The notes under the pieces were generated by a model. It was not told the origin of the DNA. It did no database searches and saw nothing but the letters and a program-made list of their open reading frames with translations. A stretch of DNA of 64,000 bases, taken from contig JWIT01000014.1 in assembly GCA_000949895.1 (NCBI GenBank), positions 62,001-126,000 of the forward strand, in the 5' to 3' direction. Each line of letters opens with the position of its first letter. Position 1 is the first letter of the stretch. The position numbers and the translations under genes are program-made. The stretch is from Agrobacterium arsenijevicii. Lineage in GTDB: Bacteria; Pseudomonadota; Alphaproteobacteria; Rhizobiales; Rhizobiaceae. Positions 55,800-64,000 of the stretch are shown here, piece by piece.

Positions 55800-56219
55800 T
55801 CAATCACGATCTTCCGACACCTCCTGCCTGAGTTTCGGCCCATTTGCGAGACGACGGCCGAGCGCTTCGAGAAACTTGTCATAGCGCTCGCCACCCTTGG
55901 CGCGGGCAGCAGCCTGGCCGGTTTCCGGTAGCGGCGCGGTCGAAGTCAACCAGAAGCGGACGAAGAGGGCGAAGGCTTCGTTCGCAATACCGACGTCACG
56001 TTCGAGGCGTTGCATGGTGCGGTCGATCCGATCGAGTCGCTTAGCGATGGCAGCCTCCCGCCGCTCGTCGGCATCAGGCGAGAGGAACGACGCGATGGCG
56101 GCCTCGGCTATAAGAGAGCTGGACTGCACGCGCCGGTCGGCGTAGTCGGCAAGCAAGCGCTTCAGGTCGGGATCGAGATAAACGGACAGACGTTGCTTCT
56201 TGTCGGGACGTGGCGGCAT
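55800..56219 (-). CDS. CopG/ribbon-helix-helix-like protein of the tra region
   Basis: 139 residues. N-terminal RLSVYLDPDLKRLLADYADRR followed by SSLIAEAAIASFL resembles a ribbon-helix-helix (CopG-type) DNA-binding domain; a coiled helical region follows. It lies 3 bases after traG on the same strand. Similar small proteins sit between traG and trbB in related elements and may regulate transfer or act as relaxosome accessory factors. Confidence 0.85.
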   Translation of the reverse strand: MPPRPDKKQRLSVYLDPDLKRLLADYADRRVQSSSLIAEAAIASFLSPDADERREAAIAKRLDRIDRTMQRLERDVGIANEAFALFVRFWLTSTAPLPETGQAAARAKGGERYDKFLEALGRRLANGPKLRQEVSEDRD

Positions 56220-56222
56220 GTC

Positions 56223-58268
56223 TCAGAGCTCCATGCCATCGCCGGGGTCCATCGAAACCTGCCGGGCCATCTGCCGCATGTTGCGCACGAGCGCCCGGTT
56301 GCCAATGGCATCGCGCTCCGGCTCTTCGAGGTCGGGATCGAACTCGTTGACGGGCGGGTGCGTCGGCTCGGGGGCGATGTCCTTGTGCGGCTCAAGCCCG
56401 GGTTCGCGACGCAGGCCAGCATTGGCCGGATCATCATCCTGCCGAGCGGCTGTCGCCGCTTTCAGAGGTACAGATTTCGTCATGTCTGCTGGTGTGGCGA
56501 CAGAGCCGTCATTCCTGGACGACAGAGCCGGAACCGCGATCGGCTTCAACGCTGACCAGTCATCCGGTTTGGGCTTCAAGTCTGCGTTCGGGTTATTAGG
56601 CGCGGGAAGCAACCGTTCCTCGAATCTCGTATCCTCATAATAACGCGCCTTCTTCGCCCGGATCGGCGGACTACCGGCGACCATGACGATTTCGTCGTCG
56701 GGCGGCAGCTGCATCACTTCGCCTGGGGTCAGCAGCGGCCGGGCCGTTTCGGATCGGGAGATCATCAGGTGGGATAACCAGGGAGCCAGTCTGTGGCCGG
56801 CGTAATTCTGCATGGCACGCATTTCAGTGGCTGTGCCGAGCGAATCCGACACACGTTTGGCCGTGCGCTCGTCATTGGTGGCGAAACTCACGCGGACATG
56901 GCAATTATCGAGGACCGAATTATTCGCACCGTAGGCCTTCTCGATCTGGTTGAGACTCTGCGCGATTAAGAACGCCTTGATGCCGTAGCCGGCCATGAAC
57001 GCAAGCGCGCTCTCGAAGAAGTCGAGCCGGCCGAGCGCAGGAAACTCGTCGAGCATCATCAGCACACGGTGGCGCAGGTCTTTCGCATGCAGGTCTTCGG
57101 TCAAACGGCGACCGATCTGGTTGAGCACTAGGCGCACAAGCGGCTTAGTTCTGGAAATATCGGAGGGCGGAACGACCAGATAGAGCGTGGCCGGCTTTTC
57201 CTCACCGACGATATCGGCAATACGCCAGTCACACCGACTGGTGACCGTCGCCACGATCGGATCGCGATAGAGACCCAGAAACGACATTGCTGTCGAGAGC
57301 ACTCCGGATCGTTCATTGTCGGATTTGTTCAGCAGTTCACGCGCAGCACTTGCGATAACAGGATGTGAGCCCTGCTCCCCCAAATGCGGCGTGGTCATCA
57401 TGGCAGACAGCGTGGATTCGATCGGTCGTCGTGGATCAGACAGAAATGCCGCCACTCCAGCAAGTGTCTTGTCCTTCTCCGCGTAAAGGACATGCAGTAT
57501 CGCCCCCACAAGAAGTGAATGACTGGTTTTTTCCCAATGGTTCCGCCTTTCGAGAGAACCTTCAGGGTCCACCAGGACGTCTGCAACATTCTGCACATCC
57601 CTCACCTCCCACTCCCCCTTGCGTACTTCCAGTAGGGGGTTATAGGCGGCAGACCTCGGATTGGTGGGATCGAACAACAGCACGCGGCCGTGCTTCGCAC
57701 GAAAGCCAGCAGTCAGTTCCCAGTTCTCACCCTTGATATCATGAACGATGGCCGATCCAGGCCAAGTCAGCAGAGTGGGCACAACGAGGCCGACGCCTTT
57801 ACCGGATCGCGTCGGGGCAAAGCATAGTACGTGCTCGGCACCATTGTGGCGGAGATATGCGCTGTCGTAGCGCCCAAGCACAACGCCATCGTCCCCCAGC
57901 AAGCCAGCCGTCTGGATCTCGTCGCGTTCGGCCCAGCGTGCGGAGCCGAAAGTACGGATGTCCGTCACTTCGCGTGCCCGCCAGATCGACATAAGAACAG
58001 CAACCGCGATCGCAATCAGTCCGCCGGAGGCAGCGATTGCCCCACCTTCCACAAAGACATCTGGCGCATAGGCATCATAAAAATACCACCACCAAAACAA
58101 GGCAGGCGGCGGATAGACCGGCAGGCCTGCCAAAGTGAACCATGCTTCTCCCAGTTGAGCCTGAAAACCAAGTCGCCATGCAACCCATTGCGTCGCACCC
58201 CAGATCGTCATGAACACGATCAGGAAGACGACGATGATCTGCCACCAGAGCACACGCGTCGCTGACAA
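56223..58268 (-). CDS. traG: Coupling protein TraG (VirD4-like)
   Basis: About 681 residues from a TTG at 58268 with GGGAG upstream, giving the family start SATRVLWWQIIVV; a further TTG at 58334 lacks a ribosome site. Two N-terminal membrane helices, Walker A APTRSGKGVGLVVPTLL and Walker B VLMMLDEFPALGRL. Links the relaxase-DNA complex to the secretion channel. A Pro/Glu-rich C-terminal tail is seen. Confidence 0.94.
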   Translation of the reverse strand: MSATRVLWWQIIVVFLIVFMTIWGATQWVAWRLGFQAQLGEAWFTLAGLPVYPPPALFWWWYFYDAYAPDVFVEGGAIAASGGLIAIAVAVLMSIWRAREVTDIRTFGSARWAERDEIQTAGLLGDDGVVLGRYDSAYLRHNGAEHVLCFAPTRSGKGVGLVVPTLLTWPGSAIVHDIKGENWELTAGFRAKHGRVLLFDPTNPRSAAYNPLLEVRKGEWEVRDVQNVADVLVDPEGSLERRNHWEKTSHSLLVGAILHVLYAEKDKTLAGVAAFLSDPRRPIESTLSAMMTTPHLGEQGSHPVIASAARELLNKSDNERSGVLSTAMSFLGLYRDPIVATVTSRCDWRIADIVGEEKPATLYLVVPPSDISRTKPLVRLVLNQIGRRLTEDLHAKDLRHRVLMMLDEFPALGRLDFFESALAFMAGYGIKAFLIAQSLNQIEKAYGANNSVLDNCHVRVSFATNDERTAKRVSDSLGTATEMRAMQNYAGHRLAPWLSHLMISRSETARPLLTPGEVMQLPPDDEIVMVAGSPPIRAKKARYYEDTRFEERLLPAPNNPNADLKPKPDDWSALKPIAVPALSSRNDGSVATPADMTKSVPLKAATAARQDDDPANAGLRREPGLEPHKDIAPEPTHPPVNEFDPDLEEPERDAIGNRALVRNMRQMARQVSMDPGDGMEL

Positions 58269-58410
58269 GACAGCAAACTCCCTTCCAAACAAAGTATGAT
58301 GCTCAGAGGAAAAGGGTTTCTGCCGGGAGTTCAATCACATCGATAGCCGGTTGCGTAGTCCGGCGAAGGGTATCGAAAAAATAATGGCGGGGGAGTGATA
58401 GATGACGACA

Positions 58411-58833
58411 TCATCCCTGCCAGGGATCGATCACAACGATACCGGTGCCTTCGAAATCCCGAACATTGCGCGTCACGACGGTCATGCCGTGAACCAGAGC
58501 GGTTGCTGCAATCAGCGCGTCGGCTTCGTTGCGCCGGTCGGGAATATGCAGATGCGCACAATGTGTCGCGATCGCATCGTCGATCGGCAGGATACGTCCT
58601 GCGAATTCAGGTCGGACGTAATTGTCGAGCCACGACCGCAAACGGGCACCCTGCGCAGCATCCCGGCGCTGCACGCCGAGCACGCCCCGCTCCAGTTCCA
58701 GGATAGTGATCGCGGAGATGTAAAAACTGGCCGCATCTTCGGCTTTGATCCACGCGACAACGTTGGTATCCGCTTTGCCGTCCCCGATCTTGCGTAGTTC
58801 GGAGACGACATTCGTATCCAACAGGTAGCTCAC
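58411..58833 (-). CDS. vapC: PIN-domain toxin VapC
   Basis: 140 residues. PIN-domain acidic residues: Asp in YLLDTNVVSE, Glu in ITILELERG, Asp in NEADALIAATA and the final Asp pair (RNVRDF). VapC enzymes cleave RNA when freed from the antitoxin. Its start overlaps the antitoxin gene stop (ATGA). Confidence 0.94.
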   Translation of the reverse strand: MSYLLDTNVVSELRKIGDGKADTNVVAWIKAEDAASFYISAITILELERGVLGVQRRDAAQGARLRSWLDNYVRPEFAGRILPIDDAIATHCAHLHIPDRRNEADALIAATALVHGMTVVTRNVRDFEGTGIVVIDPWQG

Positions 58834-59084
58834 GACAGATCGACTCCACGCGGTGTGATCTCAACACGGGGCGGCTCGAAGTCGATCTCAGACAGGCCGG
58901 GCATGGCCAAGGCATCGATGAGGCTGCGGTGCTTGCCGGTCAAACGCTCGAATTCGTTGTAGGTCATCAGGACATGGGAAGGCCTCCCCCTGTCCGTAAT
59001 GATGACCGGGCCATTTCTGGCAGCCTTCTTGGCGCTGCTAACGTCGTGGTTCAATTCACGGCTGGAAAGGGTCGTAATGCTCAT
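58830..59084 (-). CDS. Phd/YefM-type antitoxin
   Basis: 84 residues. Phd/YefM fold start (SSRELNHDVSSAKKAARNGPVIITDRGRPSHVLMTYNEFERL, split by the linker) then a C-terminal toxin-binding tail. Overlaps vapC. A 9-bp perfect inverted repeat 12 bases upstream is its probable autoregulatory operator. The pair lies between traG and the relaxase gene. Confidence 0.93.
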   Translation of the reverse strand: MSITTLSSRELNHDVSSAKKAARNGPVIITDRGRPSHVLMTYNEFERLTGKHRSLIDALAMPGLSEIDFEPPRVEITPRGVDLS

Positions 59085-59095
59085 GGCGCATCTCC

Positions 59096-59115
59096 ATGTA
59101 GGTATTTACCTACAT
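59096..59115. promoter_or_regulatory. Toxin-antitoxin operator
   Basis: Arms ATGTAGGTA (59096-59104) and TACCTACAT (59107-59115) form a perfect 9-bp inverted repeat with a 2-base spacer. It sits just upstream of the antitoxin start and includes or borders the promoter. Phd-type antitoxins bind such sites to repress their own operon. Confidence 0.7.
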
Positions 59116-59184
59116 ATAGCGATTATGGATGCGAAGGCAAGTCTGGGCTGGATGTGCCAGGCCGCTCAAGACTGGCTCCTGAGC

Positions 59185-60927
59185 CTACAGGCCAAGTCCG
59201 CGTTTGCGCCCGAAACTCCAATCTACGCCGCCATCAGAACGGGTAACACCGGAAACGTGTTGGCCGATATGCTTCTCGATGGAAGGCGTCCACGGCACGA
59301 GCTTGAAGCCCAATCCGTCATCGACCAACGCAACGCGGCCGGAGGCAAGCGTGAAGCGTTGCCGGTAAGTACCGGCGACATATTCACCGGCTGCGGATGG
59401 CTGAAACGGCATATTCACGTCATGGGAGAGCTTTTCTCCAAGTGCCTGAAGCTCACGTTGACGAAGCGTTCCGAGCAGGTTGCGGGCAAATATGATCCGC
59501 TCACCCTCGCGTTGCGCCAGCCCCTCTCTAATCAAATATTCGGTCCGCACTTCCATCGCCTGCCGCATCTCCAACCCGAAACCTCCACCGGGATCGACAG
59601 GATCGCGGGCGACAAGCTGGCGGTCGAGCCATGTGGCGCCGTTGGCCGTAGTCTGGGCCTCGACAGAGAGATCGGAACGGACGGCCAGCGCCACGCGACG
59701 TACTCCCCTCACATCCTCGAATGATCGCAGCTCGACAATGGAGCCTGGCGGACTATCGCCAGCCGCCTCGATCTCAGGAAGGCGAATATGGTGCGTGCGT
59801 CCATCCACGCCATCAACGACAGCAAAGGCTGTGCCACGCAATTCGTCATCGAGGCCGCGTTCGACGAGCCGACCGATGACCGGCCCACCATGTGACTCGC
59901 CGGACAACACATAATCTGCCGCACCGCGATTGATGCCCTGTTCTGAAAGGGCTCGGTGCATCCGCTTGATAATGTCGCCGCGGGTTCCGAGTTCCCGCAA
60001 CGTGGCTTCTGCCTCCTCCGCGATGATCCATTGGCCGGGACCAACGGTTTCGGCAAGCCCAAGATGTTCGAGATGGCGCAGCCGACCTACCTTCTGGACC
60101 AGATATTCGTCGGGCGGGTGGTCCGATGACGGGGCAACGCCGATGATACCACGTTCGTTGGCGTTGCGGACAAGCTGACGATCGAGCTGCGTCCAGCGGT
60201 CGGTGTTTATCTGGCGCTCCAGCGACCGGCTTATGTCGCGATCGGTGCGCGGCCCCAGTTCCTGCGTCACAAGATCCTGCGCCCGGTCGCGCAATCCGGA
60301 TTTGATATAGTCGCGATCGATCACGAGATCTTTGCCGTCATCGGTGCGACCGCGTACAATCACATGCACATGCGGGTTGTCCGTGTTCCAGTGATCGACG
60401 GCCACCCAATCGAGTTTGCTGCCGAGATCCTTTTCCGCCTGCGCCATCAGTTCGCGGGTGAAGCGTTTCAGATCTTCCATGTCGGCGGCGTCTTCCGGGG
60501 AAACGATGAACCGAAAATGATGACGGTCATCCTTGGCTTGCTCGGTAAATTCCCTCACATCGGCATTGTCGGCCTCGAGGCCGAACATGCGGACCTTCTC
60601 ACCGTCACGGGTGACGCCATCGCGACGCAGATAATTTAGATGCCGGGCAAGCGGACCGCGCTCACCCCTGTTGCGGACAACGCGCGCCTTCACCGTACAG
60701 AAGCGGGTGCGGTTGGTGATGAGGCGATTGGCGCGCACGCTCGCGACACGGCCGCGGGCAAAACTCGGCCCACGGCCGTGGCCGGAGGTGATCTTGCCCG
60801 AACGGGACACATGCCCACCGGCCTTCTGCGCGGCGGCAAGCGCCTGGGCAATGAATGGCTTCGCCCTCTGAGCTTTGCTGGAGCGGATGCGTCCGGGCCG
60901 GACGCGGAAATCGTCGTCCCGGCTCAT
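59185..60927 (-). CDS. Relaxase, VirD2-like with DUF3363
   Basis: 580 residues from the ATG at 60927. The N-terminal relaxase domain contains HLNYLRRDGV and the metal-binding three-His motif (DHWNTDNPHVHVIVRG). A basic segment precedes it, and the C-terminal half matches the DUF3363 extension found in this relaxase group. It nicks the transfer origin and leads the strand into the channel. The nicking Tyr cannot be assigned with certainty. Confidence 0.9.
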   Translation of the reverse strand: MSRDDDFRVRPGRIRSSKAQRAKPFIAQALAAAQKAGGHVSRSGKITSGHGRGPSFARGRVASVRANRLITNRTRFCTVKARVVRNRGERGPLARHLNYLRRDGVTRDGEKVRMFGLEADNADVREFTEQAKDDRHHFRFIVSPEDAADMEDLKRFTRELMAQAEKDLGSKLDWVAVDHWNTDNPHVHVIVRGRTDDGKDLVIDRDYIKSGLRDRAQDLVTQELGPRTDRDISRSLERQINTDRWTQLDRQLVRNANERGIIGVAPSSDHPPDEYLVQKVGRLRHLEHLGLAETVGPGQWIIAEEAEATLRELGTRGDIIKRMHRALSEQGINRGAADYVLSGESHGGPVIGRLVERGLDDELRGTAFAVVDGVDGRTHHIRLPEIEAAGDSPPGSIVELRSFEDVRGVRRVALAVRSDLSVEAQTTANGATWLDRQLVARDPVDPGGGFGLEMRQAMEVRTEYLIREGLAQREGERIIFARNLLGTLRQRELQALGEKLSHDVNMPFQPSAAGEYVAGTYRQRFTLASGRVALVDDGLGFKLVPWTPSIEKHIGQHVSGVTRSDGGVDWSFGRKRGLGL

Positions 60928-60983
60928 AAAGTCCTTCGCTGCGATGTACGAGTTCCGTTGAAACCACTCGATAATTCTAAGGT

Positions 60984-61069
60984 TCGCACATCGCACTGAT
61001 AGCCCGCGATGCGCGGAAAGCCGGAAAAAATCCAATCAAAACAACCGACCGCCCAAGCCGCGATGTGCG
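60984..61069. other. Candidate oriT-like inverted-repeat region
   Basis: Directly upstream of the relaxase gene, CGCACATCGC (60984-60993) and its exact complement GCGATGTGCG (61060-61069) form a long-range inverted repeat, with a related GCGATGCGCGG in between. GCCGC-x5-GCGGC then forms a small hairpin followed by CTTTTAT on the plus strand. Inverted repeats next to the relaxase gene are typical of transfer origins; a terminator for an upstream unit is the main alternative. Confidence 0.4.
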
Positions 61070-61168
61070 GCCTTTTATCTTGCCTTCCTTCGGTCGTTTC
61101 TCCCGCTGCCCCTCCCCACCCCGTAATCCCTACGATCCACCCCGATGCAGTAACAGAGACCACGACGA

Positions 61169-61945
61169 TCATCGCAGTGCCTCCTCTGCGATGTTGCGGC
61201 CCACGAACAGGTCCTCGGACGACGGTGCGAGCGCCGACAGATCGACGATTGTGCGGGAGCTAGAGGAACTATCGGAAGGGAGATTGAGGGTCTCGTTCCC
61301 ATCACCATTTCCGGTGAGAGAACGCGCGACGAACAGCGGCGCAATCGACCATGAAGAGCGCGACGGGTGAACGACCGTGCGCTTGACGGGCGCTGTATCC
61401 ACGTCAATCAGCGACATGACTTTCGCGATGTAATTGACGGTCTCGGTCGGAAGTAGTTCGTCGGAAACAAGGTGTTTTTCATAGCGACCGGGGCCGGCAT
61501 TGTAGGCCGCGAGGAAACCCGGCGAACCATAGAGATCATGCAGTTCTGCGAGATAGGCAGCGCCAGCGAGAATGTTATCCCGTGGCTGATAAGGATCGTC
61601 GCCAAGGTGATACCGTGTACGTAGTTCCATCCATGTCGCCGGCATGATCTGCATCAGCCCCATCGCGCCTTTCGGCGAGACGGCAAGCGGATCATGATCG
61701 CTTTCAGCCTGCATGACGGCGCGTATCCATCGTTCGGGAATGGCGAAACGTCTGGCAGCTTCAGTGATGTGCTTTGCCCATGGATCAGACGGCGTCGCCG
61801 CCGCGACTGAGCTATCTGGCAGAGCAGCGGTTTTCAGAGGATCAGCCAACGCTATGCATGGCTGCGTGACGATCATGATGACCGCGATGAACATCGCCGT
61901 GATCGCCGGAACAGCAGCGTGAGCACCGCCGTCCCGAAACGCCAT
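61169..61945 (-). CDS. Lytic transglycosylase (VirB1/SLT-type)
   Basis: 258 residues from an ATG at 61945; an upstream frame to 62185 overlaps DUF736 and lacks similarity, and the ATG at about 61897 is also possible. Signal-like hydrophobic segment, then the SLT domain with catalytic Glu in VMQAESDHDPLAVSPKG, AMGLMQIMPATW and LAAYNAGPGRYE. Opens peptidoglycan for assembly of the conjugation channel. It is 238 bases upstream of the relaxase. Confidence 0.92.
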   Translation of the reverse strand: MAFRDGGAHAAVPAITAMFIAVIMIVTQPCIALADPLKTAALPDSSVAAATPSDPWAKHITEAARRFAIPERWIRAVMQAESDHDPLAVSPKGAMGLMQIMPATWMELRTRYHLGDDPYQPRDNILAGAAYLAELHDLYGSPGFLAAYNAGPGRYEKHLVSDELLPTETVNYIAKVMSLIDVDTAPVKRTVVHPSRSSWSIAPLFVARSLTGNGDGNETLNLPSDSSSSSRTIVDLSALAPSSEDLFVGRNIAEEALR

Positions 61946-62181
61946 CAGCCTGCCATCGTGCTCGCTGCGGTCAAGGGTAAGGCTTCGCCGCCGACCGACA
62001 TTTTCCGGACGGTCGACGCCTGATGACGTGTCCACTTCCCGGAAAACAGGCCGCCGCCCCTGACCTCCGTTGCGCGCGACGGCCACCCGATAGGCGATCG
62101 GGTCGAGGGGATTGATCGGCGCTTGATCGATCAAGGGGATTATGCCTGAAGGTTCGCGGGAAAAATGGCAGCGCATGACGG

Positions 62182-62508
62182 TCACGCCTGTTCGTCGCGC
62201 CGCGTTTTGCGCGTCCAGTGAAGGTTCCAGACATGCTTGTTCGTGTCAGACTCGAACATCCGGGCGCGGATCGGCTCGACGAAGGACGGATCATCTATGG
62301 TGACGGACAGATACGCCCCTGCCCTCTCTCCGGTGCGGTCCCACGCTGCGCCAATCTCAAGGCCATCGCCGAAGATGCGATGGTTCGGCGCATTTTCGGC
62401 GTCGGTTTCGTCGGCTGGCAGGATGGTCACTTCTGCATCGAGGGTGAGCGTGCGGATGCGGCCGAAAAAGCCGTCACTGTTGCGGGTGAAGGTACCAATC
62501 TGGGTCAT
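62182..62508 (-). CDS. DUF736-family protein
   Basis: 108 residues. MTQIGTFTRNSDGFFGRIRTLTLDAEVTI is the family opening; beta-rich, acidic and basic strips, no known catalytic motif. DUF736 genes are constant companions of alphaproteobacterial conjugation modules between traF and the relaxase; role unknown. Confidence 0.94.
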   Translation of the reverse strand: MTQIGTFTRNSDGFFGRIRTLTLDAEVTILPADETDAENAPNHRIFGDGLEIGAAWDRTGERAGAYLSVTIDDPSFVEPIRARMFESDTNKHVWNLHWTRKTRRDEQA

Positions 62509-62533
62509 GGGAAATCCTTTGTTTGGGGGTGGA

Positions 62534-62552
62534 ACGAGCCATCACGGCTCGT
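62534..62552. other. Small hairpin between traF and DUF736 genes
   Basis: ACGAGCC (62534-62540) and GGCTCGT (62546-62552) form a 7-bp perfect stem with a 5-base loop in the 54-base gap between the two genes. It may set the relative mRNA stability or end part of the transcripts; no T-run. Confidence 0.35.
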
Positions 62553-62562
62553 CGGGTTCCGG

Positions 62563-63099
62563 CTAGCGGGAGCTGTCTGCGGCCGGATGCGGATCGTCGG
62601 TCGTCCAGAGCGGGATCGCTCGACCGATGACGGTTGTGAGGGGAAGCGGCCCGAAATAACGGCTGTCGAAACTGTCGGGTGCATCCCAATTCAAGAAGAA
62701 GGCTTCGCTCTCGGCGATCTGCCGGCATCCCTGCCAGACGGGCAGCGGGCGGCCTTGGCTATCGCGCTCGCGGGCCTGTCCGTAACTCATGTCGTAAGCG
62801 ATGATGTCGGTCCCGGAGCGGCAAACTTCGGTGCCATTGAGCGCCAGCACACGCTTGAGAAGCGGCAAGCCCTTCGGCAGATAGCGGCGCTCATCAAGGA
62901 AGTTTGCCAGTTCGTCGGGCGGCATAACCACAGCCAGATCGGTGACGTCGATACGATCAACCGAAACGACCCGATAAAGACCGACCGGCGCGCTGGCGCT
63001 GGCGTTCCAGATCAGCATCTTCGGCATATCGATAAACGCCGACACGCCGGTGGCGAGTGCGGAAAAGTATGTCACCATCACCCATGCGAAGCGCGTCAT
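62563..63099 (-). CDS. traF: TraF-type S26 signal peptidase
   Basis: 178 residues from an ATGA overlap with the DUF2840 gene. N-terminal membrane segment, then the S26 pattern: NASASAPVGLYRV around the catalytic Ser, and RRYLPKGLPLLKRVLALNG with the catalytic Lys. TraF peptidases mature the pilin TrbC. The active Ser/Lys pair appears present. Confidence 0.92.
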   Translation of the reverse strand: MTRFAWVMVTYFSALATGVSAFIDMPKMLIWNASASAPVGLYRVVSVDRIDVTDLAVVMPPDELANFLDERRYLPKGLPLLKRVLALNGTEVCRSGTDIIAYDMSYGQARERDSQGRPLPVWQGCRQIAESEAFFLNWDAPDSFDSRYFGPLPLTTVIGRAIPLWTTDDPHPAADSSR

Positions 63100-63635
63100 G
63101 GTGTGCCTCCAGTGCGATCGTTGCCTATGGTGTTGTCTGCGATTGGGAGAATGCTTCGACGCTTGAGCCAGGCACGATACTGCTCGCTGGTGTAGGTCCG
63201 AAACGGCTCGTTGACGCTGAGGCGATTGTGGACATGCCGCCAGTGATCCGGCGCGACGTCGGCCGGATCGATGCTAAGTGCTTCGATCACGTCGATGGTG
63301 TGCAGCACCGTTTCAACCTTCGGCCAACCGTGGATCCGTAACAGGATGTCGCCGCCGGGACGCACAAAAGGAAGCGTCTGGAATGCTTCGCCTGCCGCCA
63401 CCGCGCGCAGGATATCGATACGGGAAACGACGGTGCCGTAGTCATTCGCGGCCCAACGGACGAAGGCAAAGACGCTACCGGGAGCAAGGCCAACGATGCG
63501 GCGGTGACGATCGATGCGCTGTTCTTCAGCAATCCGGCCGAAGCGGATCCAGTGTTCGATCCGCTTCTCGCGCCATGTCAGTTCGACCAGCGTTCGACTG
63601 GGCGGAAAGCTGTCAATGTGCATGCCCGTTTTCAT
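63096..63635 (-). CDS. DUF2840-family protein
   Basis: 179 residues from the ATG at 63635 with a G-rich site upstream. LVELTWREKRIEHWIRFGR and PGSVFAFVRWAANDYGTVVSRIDILRA match DUF2840, a family found just upstream of traF in conjugative elements. Alpha/beta appearance without catalytic motif; function unknown. A parA gene often precedes it in related elements but is not seen here. Confidence 0.92.
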   Translation of the reverse strand: MKTGMHIDSFPPSRTLVELTWREKRIEHWIRFGRIAEEQRIDRHRRIVGLAPGSVFAFVRWAANDYGTVVSRIDILRAVAAGEAFQTLPFVRPGGDILLRIHGWPKVETVLHTIDVIEALSIDPADVAPDHWRHVHNRLSVNEPFRTYTSEQYRAWLKRRSILPIADNTIGNDRTGGTP

Positions 63636-63822
63636 TGTCCCGCCCCCGATGTGAATGACGAGAGGGGTGCAATGAGGGCGCAGACGTATGACGCTGCCTG
63701 CGATCCACACGCGGCCGGTGCAGGCTGGTCCGTTAGAAAGATTCCGAAGGAATCTAGGTTAGGAATGTTAGGGGAGCGAATAACCGAAGAAATACGGATG
63801 GTTAAGTCCGATTTCGGTCCCT

Positions 63823-63880
63823 GATAGCACGGGTATCCAGTCCCCGATAGCACGGGCCTGGCGGTCCTCGATAGCACGGG
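63823..63880. repeat. Three iteron-like direct repeats
   Basis: GATAGCACGGG occurs at 63823-63833, 63846-63856 and 63870-63880, spaced 23 and 24 bases apart, about two helical turns. Regular spacing like this marks binding sites for a replication initiator or a repressor. It lies between the DUF2840 gene and the partial gene at the edge, both on the minus strand, so it may be a replication origin or control region of the element. Confidence 0.6.
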
Positions 63881-63896
63881 TCTGTCCACAGCTTGC

Positions 63897-64000
63897 TCAC
63901 AGTCTGATCGTCCGGCGGCGCGGCGCGCGGAACGCTGCGATGCCAGACGGATCGGTTGAGGTTGGTTGGAAGGTCAAGCGGACGCGGCCGTCCGGATCGG
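63897..64000 (-). CDS. 3' end of an unidentified gene (possible replication initiator)
   Basis: A minus-strand frame is open from the right edge to a TGA at 63897-63899. The last 34 residues read DPDGRVRLTFQ, a Pro/Thr-rich linker, then FRAPRRRTIRL. No diagnostic motif in so short a piece. In related conjugative elements a RepA-type initiator (and parA) precedes DUF2840, and the iteron repeats directly after this stop fit that. The identification is inference. Confidence 0.35.
   Translation of the reverse strand, partial: DPDGRVRLTFQPTSTDPSGIAAFRAPRRRTIRL

Noticed and set aside
63632-63889. Short minus-strand frame over the repeats
   Set aside because: It runs through the iteron-like repeats, giving a repetitive PVLS-containing product; more likely non-coding control DNA.
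1-64000. CRISPR array, rRNA or tRNA genes
   Set aside because: No regularly spaced long repeats beyond the three 11-mers, and no cloverleaf or rRNA sequence was noticed when reading both strands.

Overview
The window looks like an accessory replicon or integrative element of an alphaproteobacterium of the order Rhizobiales (Rhizobiaceae or Brucellaceae level). This rests on a BA14K-family protein, a galactitol/sorbitol dehydrogenase of the SmoS type, a rhizobial-style XRE regulator, and a P-type conjugation block with DUF736, DUF2840 and TrbK-alt partners. No rRNA, tRNA or CRISPR was seen. Calls come from reading the sequence and recalling protein families; no database search was run.

Layout. 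1-5.1 kb: the 3' end of a vanillyl-alcohol-oxidase/4-cresol-dehydrogenase-like flavoprotein, a Tat-type hypothetical protein, a mono-haem and a tri-haem cytochrome c, and an AaeB/AaeX-like aromatic efflux pair. This looks like periplasmic oxidation of a 4-alkylphenol coupled to aromatic acid export. 5.2-15.2 kb: a DUF3313 lipoprotein, an OmpR/EnvZ-type two-component system, three small paralogous receiver-like proteins around a divergent promoter, an AcrAB-like RND pump and an XRE regulator. 15.3-21.2 kb: a quinone/redox-stress set (two AzoR, a two-domain VOC protein, DoxX, YceI and a LysR regulator), then a 36-residue lipoprotein.

21.3-30.8 kb: two SDRs (one SmoS-like), an orphan gene, an AraC regulator, then a nitrilase-rich area. 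It holds an exported-looking nitrilase, a cytosolic nitrilase, a nitrilase 3' remnant, two near-identical alpha/beta hydrolases with mosaic divergence, a second AraC regulator, an IS21 remnant and a perfect 42-bp palindrome. 30.9-40.4 kb: a MocR regulator divergent from a complete Nit1 cluster (MSMEG_0572, nitrilase, radical SAM, GNAT, AIR-synthase-like, glycosyltransferase, MSMEG_0570, flavoprotein), extended by an LnmK/Pnap_2097-like gene. These genes overlap or nearly touch and probably form one operon making an unidentified small molecule.

41.2-46.0 kb: a C39-peptidase ABC exporter, an HlyD-type adaptor and a 79-residue double-glycine-leader peptide, a candidate secreted peptide system, flanked by two small secreted or membrane proteins. 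46.0-64.0 kb: a conjugation module, all on the minus strand and read from high to low coordinates: DUF2840, TraF peptidase, DUF736, lytic transglycosylase, relaxase, a Phd/VapC toxin-antitoxin pair, TraG, a CopG-like protein, then trbBCDEJKLFGI. Iteron-like repeats and the 3' end of an unidentified gene, possibly a replication initiator, lie at the right edge.
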